Below are positions 18,309-27,191 of a stretch of 64,000 nt of DNA, in pieces. Position 1 is the first letter of the stretch. Each line of letters opens with the position of its first letter. Both the position numbers and the translations under genes were made by a program. This DNA comes from Sulfuritortus calidifontis. Lineage in GTDB: Bacteria; Pseudomonadota; Gammaproteobacteria; Burkholderiales; Thiobacillaceae. The notes under the pieces are model-generated. The model was not told the DNA's origin and did not search any database. It saw nothing but the letters and a program-made list of their open reading frames with translations. The DNA lies in assembly GCF_003967275.1 (NCBI RefSeq), contig NZ_AP018721.1, positions 1,736,001-1,800,000 of the forward strand, given 5' to 3'.

Positions 18309-18857
18309 TTAACGGGGCTTGATCGCCGACTTGGGCCGGAAGGCCTTGACCACCTCTTCCCGCGTTTCCAGATAGGGCCCGCCGATCAGGTCCACGCAAT
18401 AGGGCACGGCGGCGAACACGCCGTCCAGCGTCTCCTTGATCGCCTTGGGCTGGCCGGGCAGGTTGAGGACGAGGCAGGCGCCGCGGGTGACCCCGACCTG
18501 GCGCGAAAGGATGGCGGTGGGCACGTACTTGAGCGAGACCGCCCGCATCTGCTCGCCGAAGCCGGGCAGCACCTTGTCGGCCACGGCGAGCGTCGCCTCG
18601 GGCGTGACGTCGCGTGGGGCCGGGCCGGTGCCGCCGGTGGTCAGCACCAGGCAGCAGCCGCAGGCGTCGGCCAGCTCTTTCAGGGTGTCCTCGATCACCG
18701 CTTGCTCGTCCGGGATCAGCCGCTCGACGAAAACGACCGGGTTGTGCAGGGCCGCACCCAGCCATTCCTTCAGGGCCGGCAGCCCCTTGTCCTCATAGAC
18801 TCCCTGGCTGGCCCGGTCGCTGATGGAAACCAGGCCGATGACGGCTTGCTGAGACAT
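18309..18857 (-). CDS. mogA: Molybdopterin adenylyltransferase
   Basis: The 182-residue product begins MSQQAVIGLVSISDRAS and contains the MoaB/MogA signature LTTGGTGPAPRDVTPEAT. It adenylates molybdopterin before molybdate insertion in molybdenum-cofactor synthesis. I choose the ATG at 18857 because TGAGG lies just upstream of it; the more upstream ATG at 18869 overlaps that ribosome site. The gene faces ubiA tail to tail and shares an upstream region of about 130 nt with a divergent HD-GYP-like gene. Confidence 0.94.
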   Translation of the reverse strand: MSQQAVIGLVSISDRASQGVYEDKGLPALKEWLGAALHNPVVFVERLIPDEQAVIEDTLKELADACGCCLVLTTGGTGPAPRDVTPEATLAVADKVLPGFGEQMRAVSLKYVPTAILSRQVGVTRGACLVLNLPGQPKAIKETLDGVFAAVPYCVDLIGGPYLETREEVVKAFRPKSAIKPR

Positions 18858-18990
18858 GAAAAACCTCATTCAATCAATCGATTACCACACCGGACGGGCA
18901 AAATCCGCCCGTACTCAAAAATTCTCAATAAAATAGCCTTAGTACAAATCAACCCGCAGGCGCCTGCTCAACGACAACAAGGCCTGAGCC

Positions 18991-20100
18991 ATGAAACGAG
19001 TCAATAAAGGCGACATCTCCATCGGCAGATCCCTGCCGTACAACTGCTACGACGAGAGCGGCAAGCTGCTGCTGAAAAAAGGCATGATCCTGGTCAACGA
19101 GCGCCAGCTGGAGCTGCTGATCGAGCGCGGCCTATACAGCGACGGCCTGGCCGGCCTCACCCGCAGCCCGATCCCGCCCACGGAAAGACCCTCGGCCTTG
19201 AGCCAGATCGCCATGATCGAGATGCGCCTGGACAAGCTGTTCCAGGGCCTGATCGAAGGCAAACCCGAGCCGAAGTTCGCCGAGATGGTGCTGCATTTCG
19301 CGCGGGACATCCAGACCCTGTGCGCGGCCGATGCCGACGCCGCGCTGGGCTCGGTCCACCTGAGCCAGAAGCGTCACTACACCACCGCGCATCCGATCGA
19401 CGTCGCCATCCTTGCCGAATTGATCGGCCTGCGCAAGGCCATGCCCGACCAGGAGCGCCTGTCCATGCTGGCGGCAGCGTTCACCGCCAACATCTCCATC
19501 CTCGAACTGCAGGAGGCCATGCAGCGCCAGATGTCGCCGCTGAGCGAGGAACAGCTCAAGACCATGCACAATCATCCCGTGCTTACGGTCGAGCGCTTGC
19601 GCGAACTCGGCGTGCAGGACGAGGTCTGGTTCGCCACCGTGCTGAACCACCACGAGAAGCAGGACGGCAGCGGCTACCCCGCCGGCAAGCGGGGCGAGGA
19701 CATCCCGCTTTCCGCCCGCATCATCGCCCTGGCCGACACCTACAGCGCCATGGTCACGCCCCGCTGCTACCGGCCGAACCAGCTGGCGAAGGATGCCCTG
19801 CGCGAGGTCTTTCTCAAGCGCGGCTCCGAGATCGACGCCGAACTGGCCGCGCTGTTCATCAAGGAAATCGGCATCTATCCGCCCGGCGCCCTGGTCAAGC
19901 TCGCCAATGGCGAAACCGCCGTCGTCATCAAGCGCGGCCTCAACGGCACCAGCCCGCGGGTCAAATCCATCCTCAATCCGCGCGGCATCCCCCTGTCCGC
20001 CATGACCGAGCACGACACCAGCGCCAGCGGCTTCGAGATCCGCGACATGGTCGCGCGCGACGTCGAACTCAAACTCGACCTGCGCCAGATCTGGAACTGA
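18991..20100 (+). CDS. HD-GYP domain protein with lost HD dyad
   Basis: The 369-residue protein has an N-terminal PilZ/DUF3391-like region and a C-terminal HD-GYP domain. HHEKQDGSGYP is intact, but the position of the first metal motif (normally LLHDIGK) reads AAAFTANIS, so the HD pair is missing. The later IALADTYSAM and VKLANGETAVVIKR segments are conserved. Canonical HD-GYP proteins hydrolyse c-di-GMP; this one is probably catalytically weak or inactive and may act as a sensor or binding partner. Another HD-GYP protein with an intact motif is encoded at 34981. Confidence 0.88.
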   Translation: MKRVNKGDISIGRSLPYNCYDESGKLLLKKGMILVNERQLELLIERGLYSDGLAGLTRSPIPPTERPSALSQIAMIEMRLDKLFQGLIEGKPEPKFAEMVLHFARDIQTLCAADADAALGSVHLSQKRHYTTAHPIDVAILAELIGLRKAMPDQERLSMLAAAFTANISILELQEAMQRQMSPLSEEQLKTMHNHPVLTVERLRELGVQDEVWFATVLNHHEKQDGSGYPAGKRGEDIPLSARIIALADTYSAMVTPRCYRPNQLAKDALREVFLKRGSEIDAELAALFIKEIGIYPPGALVKLANGETAVVIKRGLNGTSPRVKSILNPRGIPLSAMTEHDTSASGFEIRDMVARDVELKLDLRQIWN

Positions 20101-20180
20101 CTGGCAGGACACCCCGCCCGAATCGCCGTCAGGAGATCAGGCTGGTATAGTTCTGCCCTCTACGAAACCCCTTCCCCGCC

Positions 20181-21161
20181 ATGGAACCCGCCCAGAACCC
20201 GCTCGACGTCTCCATCGTCATCCCCGTCTACAACGAATTCGACAACCTGCCCGACCTGGTCGAGCAGGTGGAAAAGGCCATGACGCCGGCCAATGTGAAA
20301 TGGGAACTGATCTGCGTCGATGACGGCTCGCGCGACGGCTCGGACCGCCGGCTGGCGGAATTGGCCGAGGCCCGGCCCTGGCTGAAGCCGCTGTATCTGA
20401 ACCGCAACTACGGCCAGTCCACCGCCATGCAGGCCGGCTTCGATGCGGCCGCCGGCAATGTGCTGATCACCCTGGACGGCGACCTGCAGAACGACCCGGC
20501 CGACATCCCGCGCCTGCTGAAGGAACTGGAGGCCCACCCGGAGATCGACGTGCTCTCCGGCTGGCGCAAGGACCGGCAGGACCGCACCCTGTCGCGCAAG
20601 ATTCCCTCGCGCATCGCCAATGCCCTGATCTCCAAGGTCACCGGGGTTTCGCTGCACGACTATGGCTGCTCGCTCAAGCTCTACCGGCGCGAGGCGCTGG
20701 CCAACGTGAAGATCTACGGCGAACTGCACCGCTTCATCCCCGCCCTGGCCGCCCAGTTCGGCGCCCGGGTGATGGAACTGCCGGTCAATCACCGCGCCCG
20801 CACCCGCGGCGTGTCCAAGTACGGCATCGATCGCACCATCCGCGTCCTGCTCGACCTCTTGTGGGTGAAGTTCCTGCTCCGCTTCCTGCACCGCCCCATG
20901 CACGCCTTCGGCTCGGTCGGCGCGGTGATGCTGGTGCCCGGCCTGCTCGCGCTGGCCTATCTGGTCGGCCTCAAGCTGTTCACCGGTGCCGACATCGGCC
21001 ACCGGCCGCTGCTGCTTCTGGGCGTGATGTTCACCCTGATGGGCGCCCAGTTCATCGGCATGGGCCTCCTGGGCGAGATGCTCACCCGCATCTATCACGA
21101 GCCGGCCGGCCAGAAGCAGTACGTCCTGCGCGACGCCCCGCGCAAGAGCGGGGTCCGCTAA
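20181..21161 (+). CDS. Family 2 glycosyltransferase, polyprenyl-phosphate sugar type
   Basis: The 326-residue protein has a GT-A catalytic domain (VSIVIPVYNEFDNLPDL, CVDDGSRDGS, LDGDLQNDP) and two C-terminal membrane spans around residues 230-300. This architecture is that of ArnC/GtrB/DPM1 enzymes, which transfer a sugar from a nucleotide donor to undecaprenyl phosphate on the inner face of the membrane. It opens a six-gene operon in which the following ArnT-like transferases would use the lipid-linked sugar. The sugar itself cannot be inferred. Confidence 0.92.
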   Translation: MEPAQNPLDVSIVIPVYNEFDNLPDLVEQVEKAMTPANVKWELICVDDGSRDGSDRRLAELAEARPWLKPLYLNRNYGQSTAMQAGFDAAAGNVLITLDGDLQNDPADIPRLLKELEAHPEIDVLSGWRKDRQDRTLSRKIPSRIANALISKVTGVSLHDYGCSLKLYRREALANVKIYGELHRFIPALAAQFGARVMELPVNHRARTRGVSKYGIDRTIRVLLDLLWVKFLLRFLHRPMHAFGSVGAVMLVPGLLALAYLVGLKLFTGADIGHRPLLLLGVMFTLMGAQFIGMGLLGEMLTRIYHEPAGQKQYVLRDAPRKSGVR

Positions 21162-21165
21162 GACC

Positions 21166-22683
21166 GTGGATTCGCGGCTCGGCTGGGCGCTGCTGCTGGC
21201 GGCTATCGTCAGCTTCTTTTCCGGCCTGGCCGCATCGCCCTTGTTCGACCTCGACGAGGGGGCCTTCACCGCCGCCACCCTGGAGATGTTCGTGCGCGGC
21301 GACTTCCTCGCCACCTATCTCAACGGCGTCCCCCGCTACGACAAGCCGATCCTGAGCTACTGGCTGCAGGCGCTCTCGGCCGCAGCCTTCGGCTTCAACG
21401 AACTGGCCCTGCGCCTGCCCTCGGCCCTGGCCGGCCTGGCCTGGACCGTGCTGGCCTACCGCTTTGCCCGCCGGCTGTACGACCAGGAGACTGCGCTTAC
21501 TGCCGCCATGCTGACTGCCACCACCGTCGGTGTCAGCTTCATCACCCGCGCCGCCACGGCCGATGCCCTGCTCAACGCCTGCCTGGCCGGTGCCCTGTTC
21601 GCCCAGTTCCTCTGGCTCAAGCAAGGCCAGGCCCGCCATCTGTATTGGGCCTGGGCGGCCATGGCCCTGGGCTTTCTGACCAAGGGCCCGGTCGCCGTCG
21701 CCCTGCCCCTGCTTACCGCTCTGCTCTATCTGGCCAGCCGCGGCGAATGGCGCCGCTTTCTCGACCTCATCGCCGACAAGCGGGCCTGGCTGATCTTCGC
21801 CGCCATCGCCCTGCCCTGGTACATCGCCGTCACCCTGGTCAAAGGCCCGGGCTTCATCGAGGCCTTCTTCCTCAAGCACAACGTCGGCCGCTTCGCCGGT
21901 GCCATGGAAGGCCACCGCGGCAGCGTGTTCTACTACCTGCCGGTGCTGTTGCTCATGACCCTGCCCTACACCGGCCTGTTGCTGCTGATCGGCAAACGCT
22001 GGCGCGAGCACTGGTGCGACGACTTTGGCCGCTATGCCCTGATCCTGTTCCTTCTGGTCTTCGTCCTGATCTCGGCCGCGGCAACCAAGCTGCCGCACTA
22101 CCTGCTCTATGGCCTGTCGCCGTTGCTGGTGCTGCTGGCGCTGGAATTGAAGACGGCACGCAGCCGCTGGCTGCTGCTGCCGGCGCTGGCCCTGTTTGTC
22201 GGCCTCTACTTCCTGCCCGATCTGCTCGCCGCCCGCCAGGACGAGGCCAAACCCTATTACCAGTCGCTGCTGGCCGACATCGGCACCCACTTCGGCACCT
22301 ATTACCGCATCTATTTCGCCGTGGCCGCCGGCGCGGCCCTGCTGTTCATGGTCTGGACCCGCGCCGCGCTCGCGCTGCGCCTGCTGGTGGTCGGTCTGGC
22401 CGCGAGCTACGGCCTCGGCCTGGTGCTGCTGCCGGCGGTCGGCCATCTGCTGCAGGATCCGGTCAAGCAGGCCGGCCTGCTCGCCCGCCACCTGGAAGTG
22501 CCGGTGGTCATGAGCGGCATCAACAACCCCAGCTTCAGCGTCTATGCCGGCCGCGTGGTCGAGCGGCGCGCGCCGCTGCCGGGCGAAGCGGTGTTCACCG
22601 ACACCCGCCACCTGGCGGAACTGCCGCCCTACGAGTTGATCTACATCCGCAAGGACATCGCGCTGGTGAGGCTGCTCAAGTGA
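21166..22683 (+). CDS. ArnT/PMT-family glycosyltransferase (first copy)
   Basis: The 505-residue protein with about eleven membrane spans starts at a GTG four nt after the GT2 gene. The first periplasmic loop carries the acidic motif FDLDEGAFT, followed by YDKPILSYWLQAL, both typical of ArnT-like GT-C enzymes. Such enzymes transfer a sugar from undecaprenyl phosphate to lipid A, glycans or proteins on the periplasmic side. C-terminal residues form a soluble domain. The stop overlaps the next gene (GTGA). The acceptor is unknown. Confidence 0.9.
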   Translation: MDSRLGWALLLAAIVSFFSGLAASPLFDLDEGAFTAATLEMFVRGDFLATYLNGVPRYDKPILSYWLQALSAAAFGFNELALRLPSALAGLAWTVLAYRFARRLYDQETALTAAMLTATTVGVSFITRAATADALLNACLAGALFAQFLWLKQGQARHLYWAWAAMALGFLTKGPVAVALPLLTALLYLASRGEWRRFLDLIADKRAWLIFAAIALPWYIAVTLVKGPGFIEAFFLKHNVGRFAGAMEGHRGSVFYYLPVLLLMTLPYTGLLLLIGKRWREHWCDDFGRYALILFLLVFVLISAAATKLPHYLLYGLSPLLVLLALELKTARSRWLLLPALALFVGLYFLPDLLAARQDEAKPYYQSLLADIGTHFGTYYRIYFAVAAGAALLFMVWTRAALALRLLVVGLAASYGLGLVLLPAVGHLLQDPVKQAGLLARHLEVPVVMSGINNPSFSVYAGRVVERRAPLPGEAVFTDTRHLAELPPYELIYIRKDIALVRLLK

Positions 22684-23471
22684 ATCGTCTGGAACTGCCG
22701 GAGCAGCCCGTCGCCAGCGCTTTTCAGCGCGGCCGGGTCTGGGGTCTGCCCGCGTTCGCCCTGCTGCTGATGGCCGCGCTGTTGATCAGCCATGCCAACC
22801 AAACGCTGTTCCTCGCCCTCAACCATGCCGCTGCCGCCCTGCCACCCGGCTTGTGGGCCAGCCTCACCGCGGTGGGCGACACCCTGGTCGCCTTCGCCCT
22901 ACTGCTGCCCTTCGTCCGCCGCCGGCCCGACCTGGCGGCCGCCATCGCGCTCGCCACGCTGTTCGCCCTGGTCTACGTCCACAGCCTGAAGCTCGGCCTC
23001 AACCTGCCGCGGCCACCGACCGTGTTCGGCAGCGGCGAGTTCAACGTCATCGGCCCCGCCTACAGCGCCGGTTCCTTCCCCTCCGGCCACACCGCCACCG
23101 CCTTCGCCGTCATGGCCCTGCTCTCGGTCTATCTGCCCAACTGGGGCCGGCTGCTGCCGCTGCTCGCCCTGGCCACCCTGGTCGGCCTGTCGCGCATCGC
23201 GGTCGGCGTGCACTGGCCGTTGGACGTGCTGGCGGGCGCCGCCGGCGGCTGGCTGGCCGGCCTGGCCGGCATCGCCCTGGCGAGCCGCTGGCAGGCCCTG
23301 CACCACCCCTGGCTGCATGCCGCGGTGCAGGCCCTGCTGATCGCCGGCGCCGCCTGGCTGCTGATCGGCCACGACAGCGGCTACCCCGAGGCGCGCCGCT
23401 TCGAACAGGCCATCGCCTTCGCCGGCCTCGCCCTGTTCTTCCGGCCGCTGCCGAATGGAAACCAGGCATGA
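22680..23471 (+). CDS. PAP2-family lipid phosphatase (first copy)
   Basis: The 263-residue protein starts at a GTG that overlaps the preceding stop as GTGA. All three acid-phosphatase motifs are present: KLGLNLPRP, SFPSGHTAT and SRIAVGVHWPLD, within a six-span membrane protein. PAP2 enzymes remove phosphate from lipids such as undecaprenyl diphosphate or lipid A. Its location between two ArnT-like transferases suggests recycling of the lipid carrier or trimming of the acceptor phosphate. The C-terminal extension of about 50 hydrophobic residues is not assigned. Confidence 0.9.
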   Translation: MNRLELPEQPVASAFQRGRVWGLPAFALLLMAALLISHANQTLFLALNHAAAALPPGLWASLTAVGDTLVAFALLLPFVRRRPDLAAAIALATLFALVYVHSLKLGLNLPRPPTVFGSGEFNVIGPAYSAGSFPSGHTATAFAVMALLSVYLPNWGRLLPLLALATLVGLSRIAVGVHWPLDVLAGAAGGWLAGLAGIALASRWQALHHPWLHAAVQALLIAGAAWLLIGHDSGYPEARRFEQAIAFAGLALFFRPLPNGNQA

Positions 23472-24940
23472 CGGAACGTGACCTTCGCCATTACGGCCTC
23501 AGACTGCTGCTCATCCTCGCCGCGCTGACCATCTATCGAGTCCTCGCCGCGCACTGGCTGCAACTCGAACTCTACGGCGACGAGGCCTATTACTTCGGCT
23601 GGGCCCAGTCGATGGAATGGGGCTATTACTCCAAGCCGCCCATGGTCGGCTGGCTGATCTGGTTGACCACGAATCTGTGCGGCGATGCCGAACCCTGCGT
23701 GCGCCTGGCCGCCTACCTGCTCTACCCGGCCACCGCCTTCGTCCTGTTCCTGCTCGGCAGCCGGCTGTTCGCGCCGCGCGTCGGCTTCTGGGCGGCGCTG
23801 GCCTACATCACCCTGCCCATGGTCTCGCTCGGATCCTGGTTCATCACCACCGATGCCGCCCTGCTCTTCTTCTGGACGCTCGCCCTCTATTTCCTTGCCC
23901 GCGCCCTGGATGCAAACCACTGGCGCGACTGGCTGGGCCTGGCCGTGGCCTTGGGGCTCGGCGGCCTGTCGAAGTACAGCATGGTCTTCTTCGGCCTGGG
24001 CGGCCTCGCCCTGTTGATCATGAACCCGGAGGCCCGCCGGCAACTGCGCAACCCGCGGCTCTATGTCGCCATCGGCCTCGCCTTCCTGATCTTCCTGCCC
24101 AACCTGATCTGGAATGCCCAGCACCAGTTCGTCAGCGTCGAGCACACCGCGGAAATCTCCCGGCTGGATCGGAAGTGGTTCCGGCCGGAGAAGCTGGCCG
24201 AGTTTCTCGGCGGCCAGTTCATCGTCATGGGCCCGCTGCTGTTCGCCGCCTTCGGCCATCTGGCCTTGCGCCACGGCTTCAACCTGGTGACCGACCGCCG
24301 CTATCAGCTCTTGTTCGCCTTCAGCGTGCCGGCCCTGGCCGTGTTCATCCTGCTCGCCTTCCTCACCCGCGCCTTCGCCAACTGGGGCGCCATGGCCTAC
24401 GTCGCCGGCGTGCTGCTGGTAGCCGCCTGGTGGCTGGCACGCAACCGGCTGCGCTGGCTGCAAGCAGCGATTGCCTTCAACGTCGCGATCATGGTCGGCC
24501 TCTATCACTACCACGCCCTGGCCGAATTCGCCGGCATCGAGCTTTCGCGCAAGACCGATCCCTATTCCCGCGTGGCCGGCTGGCGCGCCTTGGGCGGCGA
24601 AGTACAAAAACTGCTGGAGACCCACCCCAAAGCTCGCCTGGTTTCCGACGACCGGAAGATGCTGGCCGAGCTGATCTATTACGTGCGGCCGCACCCGTTC
24701 GATGCCCTGAGCTACAACCCGAGCGGCCTCATCGGCGACCATTACGCCCTGCTGCACGACCTCAAGCGGGCGCCGCAAGGCGAGTTCATCCTGATCGGCG
24801 AGCACGTCAACGCCGAACAGCTGGCCCGAGAGTTCGCCGAGGTGAAGCCCCTGGGCACCATCCGCATCCCGCTCTACCGCGACTTCGAGCGCGAGGCGGC
24901 GGCCTATTGGCTGCGCGACTTCAAGGGTTACGGCCGGTGA
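23468..24940 (+). CDS. ArnT/PMT-family glycosyltransferase (second copy)
   Basis: The 490-residue multi-span protein starts in an ATGA overlap with the PAP2 gene. Its first loop has LELYGDEAYYFGWAQSMEWG and YYSKPPMVGWLIWL, the acidic and substrate-binding motifs of the family. Sequence differs enough from the first ArnT-like protein that the two are not a recent duplication, so they may add different sugars or act on different acceptors. It ends in a GTGA overlap with the second PAP2 gene. Confidence 0.9.
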   Translation: MTERDLRHYGLRLLLILAALTIYRVLAAHWLQLELYGDEAYYFGWAQSMEWGYYSKPPMVGWLIWLTTNLCGDAEPCVRLAAYLLYPATAFVLFLLGSRLFAPRVGFWAALAYITLPMVSLGSWFITTDAALLFFWTLALYFLARALDANHWRDWLGLAVALGLGGLSKYSMVFFGLGGLALLIMNPEARRQLRNPRLYVAIGLAFLIFLPNLIWNAQHQFVSVEHTAEISRLDRKWFRPEKLAEFLGGQFIVMGPLLFAAFGHLALRHGFNLVTDRRYQLLFAFSVPALAVFILLAFLTRAFANWGAMAYVAGVLLVAAWWLARNRLRWLQAAIAFNVAIMVGLYHYHALAEFAGIELSRKTDPYSRVAGWRALGGEVQKLLETHPKARLVSDDRKMLAELIYYVRPHPFDALSYNPSGLIGDHYALLHDLKRAPQGEFILIGEHVNAEQLAREFAEVKPLGTIRIPLYRDFEREAAAYWLRDFKGYGR

Positions 24941-25596
24941 ACCGCCCCCTGCTCTACTACTCCTTCGTCGGCTTCGGCCTGCTATTCCTCTTGGCGCCGG
25001 AACTCGACCTCTGGGCGAGCGGCCTGTTCTATCGCGTCGGCGAAGGCTTCTTCCTCAACCCCTGGCTCGACCCCATCCACAAGGCGGTGCCGCTGCTGTC
25101 GCAGATCATCGTCGGCAGCCTGCTCGCCGCCCTCATCGTCGCCTCGCTGGTCTCGGCCGCCTGGTCGCTGCGCAAGGGCCTGATCTATCTACTGCTGGTG
25201 GCCGCGCTCGGGCCGGGCCTCTTGGTCAACACCGTATTCAAAGACAACTGGGGCCGCGCCCGTCCGGTGCAGGTGGAAAACTTCGGCGGCGACAAGGCCT
25301 TCACCCCGGCCTGGGTGCCTGCGCGTCAGTGCGCCCGCAACTGCGCCTTCGTCTGCGGCGATGCCTCGGTCGGCTTCTTCCTGCTGGCGCCAGGTTTTCT
25401 GCTGGCCCGCCAGCGCCGCGCCTGGCTCGCCGTCGGTCTCATTGCCGGCGGCCTGCTCGGTTTGATGCGCCTGGCCCAGGGCGGCCACTTCCTCAGCGAC
25501 GTGATCTTCGCCTTCTATCTGGTGTACTTTAGCGCCTGGCTTTTGCACCGCTGGTTCTATGCCGGCGCGATCAGCCGAATGGAGGATGCGCCATGA
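24937..25596 (+). CDS. PAP2-family phosphatase (second copy, LpxE-like variant motif)
   Basis: The 219-residue membrane protein starts at a GTG overlapping the previous stop. Motif 1 is KDNWGRARP and motif 3 is RLAQGGHFLSD, but motif 2 reads CAFVCGDASVGF, with GDAS in place of PSGH. The invariant catalytic His of motif 2 is thus absent, a variation also seen among some LpxE-like or glucose-6-phosphatase-like relatives. It may still dephosphorylate lipid A or a lipid carrier through motifs 1 and 3, or be altered in activity. It overlaps the lipoprotein gene by 4 nt. Confidence 0.85.
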   Translation: MNRPLLYYSFVGFGLLFLLAPELDLWASGLFYRVGEGFFLNPWLDPIHKAVPLLSQIIVGSLLAALIVASLVSAAWSLRKGLIYLLLVAALGPGLLVNTVFKDNWGRARPVQVENFGGDKAFTPAWVPARQCARNCAFVCGDASVGFFLLAPGFLLARQRRAWLAVGLIAGGLLGLMRLAQGGHFLSDVIFAFYLVYFSAWLLHRWFYAGAISRMEDAP

Positions 25597-26006
25597 AGAC
25601 CCTCAGCCTTTTATTTGCCGCCATGCTGGCCCTGACCGGCTGCGAGACCTTGCAGCCGCGCGAAGTCGATGTCGGGGTCAGAAGCAAGGATCAAAGCATT
25701 CGCGTCATTTTCAGCGATCGCGACCGCGACCTCATCCACGATTACTACAGTGCCCGCGCCAAGCGCCTGCCGCCGGGCCTGGCCAAGAAGGGCAAGATTC
25801 CGCCCGGCCATGCCATGCAGATGGAGCGTTGGGGCCGCCTGCCACCGGGCATCGCCTATCGCGCGCTGCCCGGCGATCTGGAACGGCGGCTCTCCGCCCT
25901 GCCCGAAGGCTATGCCCGCATCGTGGTCGGTGCCGACATCGGCATCCTCGACACCCGGACCCGGGTGGTGGTCGACGTGATCAAGGATCTCGCCGACGAC
26001 GACTGA
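25593..26006 (+). CDS. Small outer-membrane lipoprotein, RcnB/CigR-like
   Basis: The 137-residue product has a signal peptide ending in the lipobox LTGC (Cys at residue 17), so the mature form is a lipoprotein of about 120 residues. Its core LPPGLAKKGKIPPGH and LPPGIAYRALPGDLE, with a VVVDVI terminus, resembles the RcnB/CigR family of periplasmic proteins of unclear function. It starts in an ATGA overlap with the PAP2 gene and closes the envelope operon, to which it is likely linked functionally. Confidence 0.8.
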   Translation: MKTLSLLFAAMLALTGCETLQPREVDVGVRSKDQSIRVIFSDRDRDLIHDYYSARAKRLPPGLAKKGKIPPGHAMQMERWGRLPPGIAYRALPGDLERRLSALPEGYARIVVGADIGILDTRTRVVVDVIKDLADDD

Positions 26007-27098
26007 TCACAGCCTGGCCTTGATCGCGGCCAGGTCGTAGTTCAAGGGCCGGCTCGGGTACACCCCCTGCGCGGCGATCGCCGCGCGAATAGCCGCCAGC
26101 CGCTCATCCGAGGCCGGGTGGCTGGACAGCAGCGCGATCCGGCCGCCGTCTTGTCTGGCCATCTGCTCGAAGAAACCCGCCATGCCCTCGGGTGCGATGC
26201 CGGCCCGCTGCAGGGCCGCAAGCCCTTTCAGATCGGCTTCGCGCTCGAGATCGCGGCCGAACTTCAGGCGGCCCAATTCTTCAGCCAGGTTCGCCCAGAC
26301 AGCGCCGGCGAAATCGCCCAGTGTCAGCGCCAGCACGGCGCGCCAGCCCAGACCGTGCAGCAGGTTCTTCAGGCTGTGACGCAGCTCGACATGCTGCACC
26401 TCGTGCGCGAGCACGCCGGCGATCTCCTCCGGGGTTTTCGCCTGTTCGATCAGACCGCTGAACACCACGACATAGCCGCCGGGCATGGCGAAGGCGTTGA
26501 CTTGCTTGTCTTGCGCGACGAACCACTGATAGCGATAGCGCGAGCCGGCGGTCAGCCGCCGGCCGATCCCGCTCACCATGTCCAGGGCCGGGCCCTGCTC
26601 GATCAGCTTCAACTGCGGCCGCATCTGGGCGAAGGCCATGTCGCCCAGGTACTGCTCCTGATTCAGGCTGACCCGGTCGGCCGCCCAGTCGGCAATGCGC
26701 TCGGCATTGAGCCAGAATGCGAGCAGGGCGAGGAATGGCAGGGCCAGCACCAGGCCCGCCGCGGCCAGGGCCAATTGAAAGCGGCGGCGCAGATCGCGCT
26801 CGCCGCGGCGGGCGACCTGCAATTGCCCTGCCAACGAAGCCGGCGCGCTTTCGCGCAGGGCCTGGATGGCCGCCTCGCCATGCAGCATGGCGGAGCAGCG
26901 GCCTTCGACCGCATCCCACTCCAACAGCCATTGGCGACCATCGAAGCCGGCGGCCCTGGCCTGGATTGCCTGCGCCGGCACCTCCAGGCTCAAACCCTCG
27001 GCTTCCAGATGCAGCCGGCCGCCGACGCAGCGGCCACGAGCGCGCACCCCGGCCGCCGGCTGGCCCGGTGCGAACAATTGCAGATCAAAGGCATTCAT
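26007..27098 (-). CDS. M48-family metallopeptidase with N-terminal soluble domain
   Basis: The 363-residue protein has an N-terminal beta-rich region of about 110 residues, a membrane span near residues 133-153 and an M48 peptidase domain with the zinc motif HEVQH and the downstream ligand region EREADLKGL. Such Oma1/BepA-like peptidases act in envelope protein quality control. I prefer the ATG at 27098 (MNAFDLQLFAPGQ), with AGAGGGG upstream, over a TTG at 27146. It faces the envelope operon tail to tail with no gap, which leaves no room for a separate terminator. Confidence 0.9.
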   Translation of the reverse strand: MNAFDLQLFAPGQPAAGVRARGRCVGGRLHLEAEGLSLEVPAQAIQARAAGFDGRQWLLEWDAVEGRCSAMLHGEAAIQALRESAPASLAGQLQVARRGERDLRRRFQLALAAAGLVLALPFLALLAFWLNAERIADWAADRVSLNQEQYLGDMAFAQMRPQLKLIEQGPALDMVSGIGRRLTAGSRYRYQWFVAQDKQVNAFAMPGGYVVVFSGLIEQAKTPEEIAGVLAHEVQHVELRHSLKNLLHGLGWRAVLALTLGDFAGAVWANLAEELGRLKFGRDLEREADLKGLAALQRAGIAPEGMAGFFEQMARQDGGRIALLSSHPASDERLAAIRAAIAAQGVYPSRPLNYDLAAIKARL

Positions 27099-27191
27099 CG
27101 CTGCGCATACCCCTCTTGCAAGCTCAACCTTTGTCAGGTGTTTCAAGCGCTTAAGTTAGAATGCCGGGCATTCAGCATGCACGGTTCCATC

